From contig JBKQLZ010000255.1 of the NCBI GenBank assembly GCA_052146895.1, positions 1-38,434 of the forward strand: a DNA stretch of 38,434 nt. The letters are read 5' to 3'. A program made the position numbers and the translations under genes. Below, piece by piece: positions 38,031 to 38,434 of this stretch (position 1 is its first letter; every line of letters begins with the position of its first letter). This DNA comes from Palsa-601 sp052146895. GTDB lineage: Bacteria > Actinomycetota > Acidimicrobiia > Acidimicrobiales > Bog-793. The notes beneath the pieces were generated by a model, which worked only from the letters and a program-made list of their open reading frames with translations, had not been told where the DNA came from and did no database searches.

Positions 38031-38434
38031 ATGAACCCCGTGGATCTTGATCGCTTCGGTTACAGCTCCGAGAACTGCTCGATCGCTCGAACCCTCGACA
38101 TCGTCGGCGAGAAGTGGACTCTGCTAGTCCTTCGCGAGGCGTTCTACGGCGTCCGCCGCTTCGACGACTTTGCCCGCGCCGTCGGCTGCGGCCGCGCCGT
38201 TCTCACGCTCCGCCTACATACCCTGGTCGAAGAGGGCCTCATGCGGCGCGAGCCGTACCGCAGCCCCGGCGAGAGGACCCGTTACGAGTACCGCCTCACC
38301 GACAAAGGCCGGGAGCTTCTCCCGGCACTGCTCGCTCTCATGAAATGGGGCGACCGCTGGACCGCGGATCCTGCCGGTCCCGCAGTCGCGGTCACACATT
38401 CTGGGTGCGGGCAAGGCGTGGAGGTCGTGCTGAC
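38031..38434 (+). CDS. HxlR-family transcriptional regulator, 5' part
   Basis: The frame starts at ATG 38031 and stays open to the window edge (134 codons), so the 3' end is missing. NCSIARTLDIVGEKWTLLVLREAFYGVRRFDDF is the HxlR start, with the conserved cysteine (residue 16) that senses redox or reactive aldehydes in several members. The helix-turn-helix continues in LTLRLHTLVEEGLMRREPY, and the wing is in RTRYEYRLTDKGREL. The extra C-terminal part (THSGCGQGVEVV) carries another cysteine, a zinc- or redox-like feature also seen in longer relatives. It is divergent from the tautomerase gene, its likely target. Confidence 0.92.
   Translation, partial: MNPVDLDRFGYSSENCSIARTLDIVGEKWTLLVLREAFYGVRRFDDFARAVGCGRAVLTLRLHTLVEEGLMRREPYRSPGERTRYEYRLTDKGRELLPALLALMKWGDRWTADPAGPAVAVTHSGCGQGVEVVL

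Noticed and set aside
3..38434. CRISPR arrays, insertion sequences or prophage genes
   Set aside because: No regularly spaced repeats, transposase motifs or phage structural genes were seen on reading both strands.

Overview
The window is high-GC, gene-dense DNA with a pervasive bias to G or C at third codon positions. Gene content and order point to an actinobacterium. The strongest evidence is at 24.8-36.4 kb: phosphatidyltransferase, gcvH, FHA protein (GarA type), MerR regulator (Rv1828/FtsR type), BFN-domain protein, MerR regulator (Rv1830 type), then glycine cleavage genes. This is the order known around Rv1822-Rv1832 of Mycobacterium tuberculosis. The split two-subunit glycine decarboxylase, DUF512-der pairing and lone Rsm22-type methyltransferase suggest a deep, probably poorly cultured lineage such as Acidimicrobiia rather than Mycobacterium or Streptomyces; that placement is inference.

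Layout. 0-3.3 kb: 3' end of a PlsC-type acyltransferase, a sugar-nucleotide epimerase, and an autoregulated TetR-MFS efflux pair. 3.3-5.2 kb (minus): ispH and a coupled family 2 glycosyltransferase. 5.2-9.8 kb (plus): four overlapping genes, DUF512 radical SAM, der, an acyl-CoA carboxylase beta subunit and an acidic one-helix membrane protein. 9.8-18.3 kb: FmdB-type zinc ribbon, secreted propeller-like protein, tRNA-Pro(GGG), alpha/beta hydrolase, DUF2332, DUF3052, and two large divergent secreted peptidase-like hydrolases. 18.4-24.8 kb: a six-gene gamma-glutamylation operon (permease, glutamine-synthetase-like ligase, aldehyde dehydrogenase, SDR, gamma-glutamyl hydrolase, flavodoxin-like protein) behind a clear promoter and operator. 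24.8-37.4 kb: the conserved growth-control/glycine-cleavage block. 37.4-38.4 kb: a tautomerase divergent from a truncated HxlR regulator.

How the parts work together. The 18.4-24.8 kb operon resembles the Puu pathway but has no PuuB-type amine oxidase; an SDR sits in its place. This suggests an amino alcohol such as ethanolamine as substrate, oxidised as alcohol to aldehyde to acid while N-gamma-glutamylated, then released by the hydrolase. If the product were glycine, the nearby gcvH-gcvT-gcvPA-gcvPB genes would be the natural outlet; that link is a hypothesis. The block after it contains a guanylyltransferase whose phosphomannomutase half has lost all four catalytic loops, an FHA protein fused to a zinc ribbon, and an FtsR-like regulator split by a disordered insert of about 230 residues.

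Expression style. Many lead genes have a TANNNT hexamer 6-8 nt before the start codon and no Shine-Dalgarno sequence, the layout of leaderless mRNAs. Inside operons, genes are joined by 4-nt overlaps using ATGA, GTGA, TTGA and apparently once CTGA. No CRISPR, insertion sequence, integrase or prophage gene was seen.
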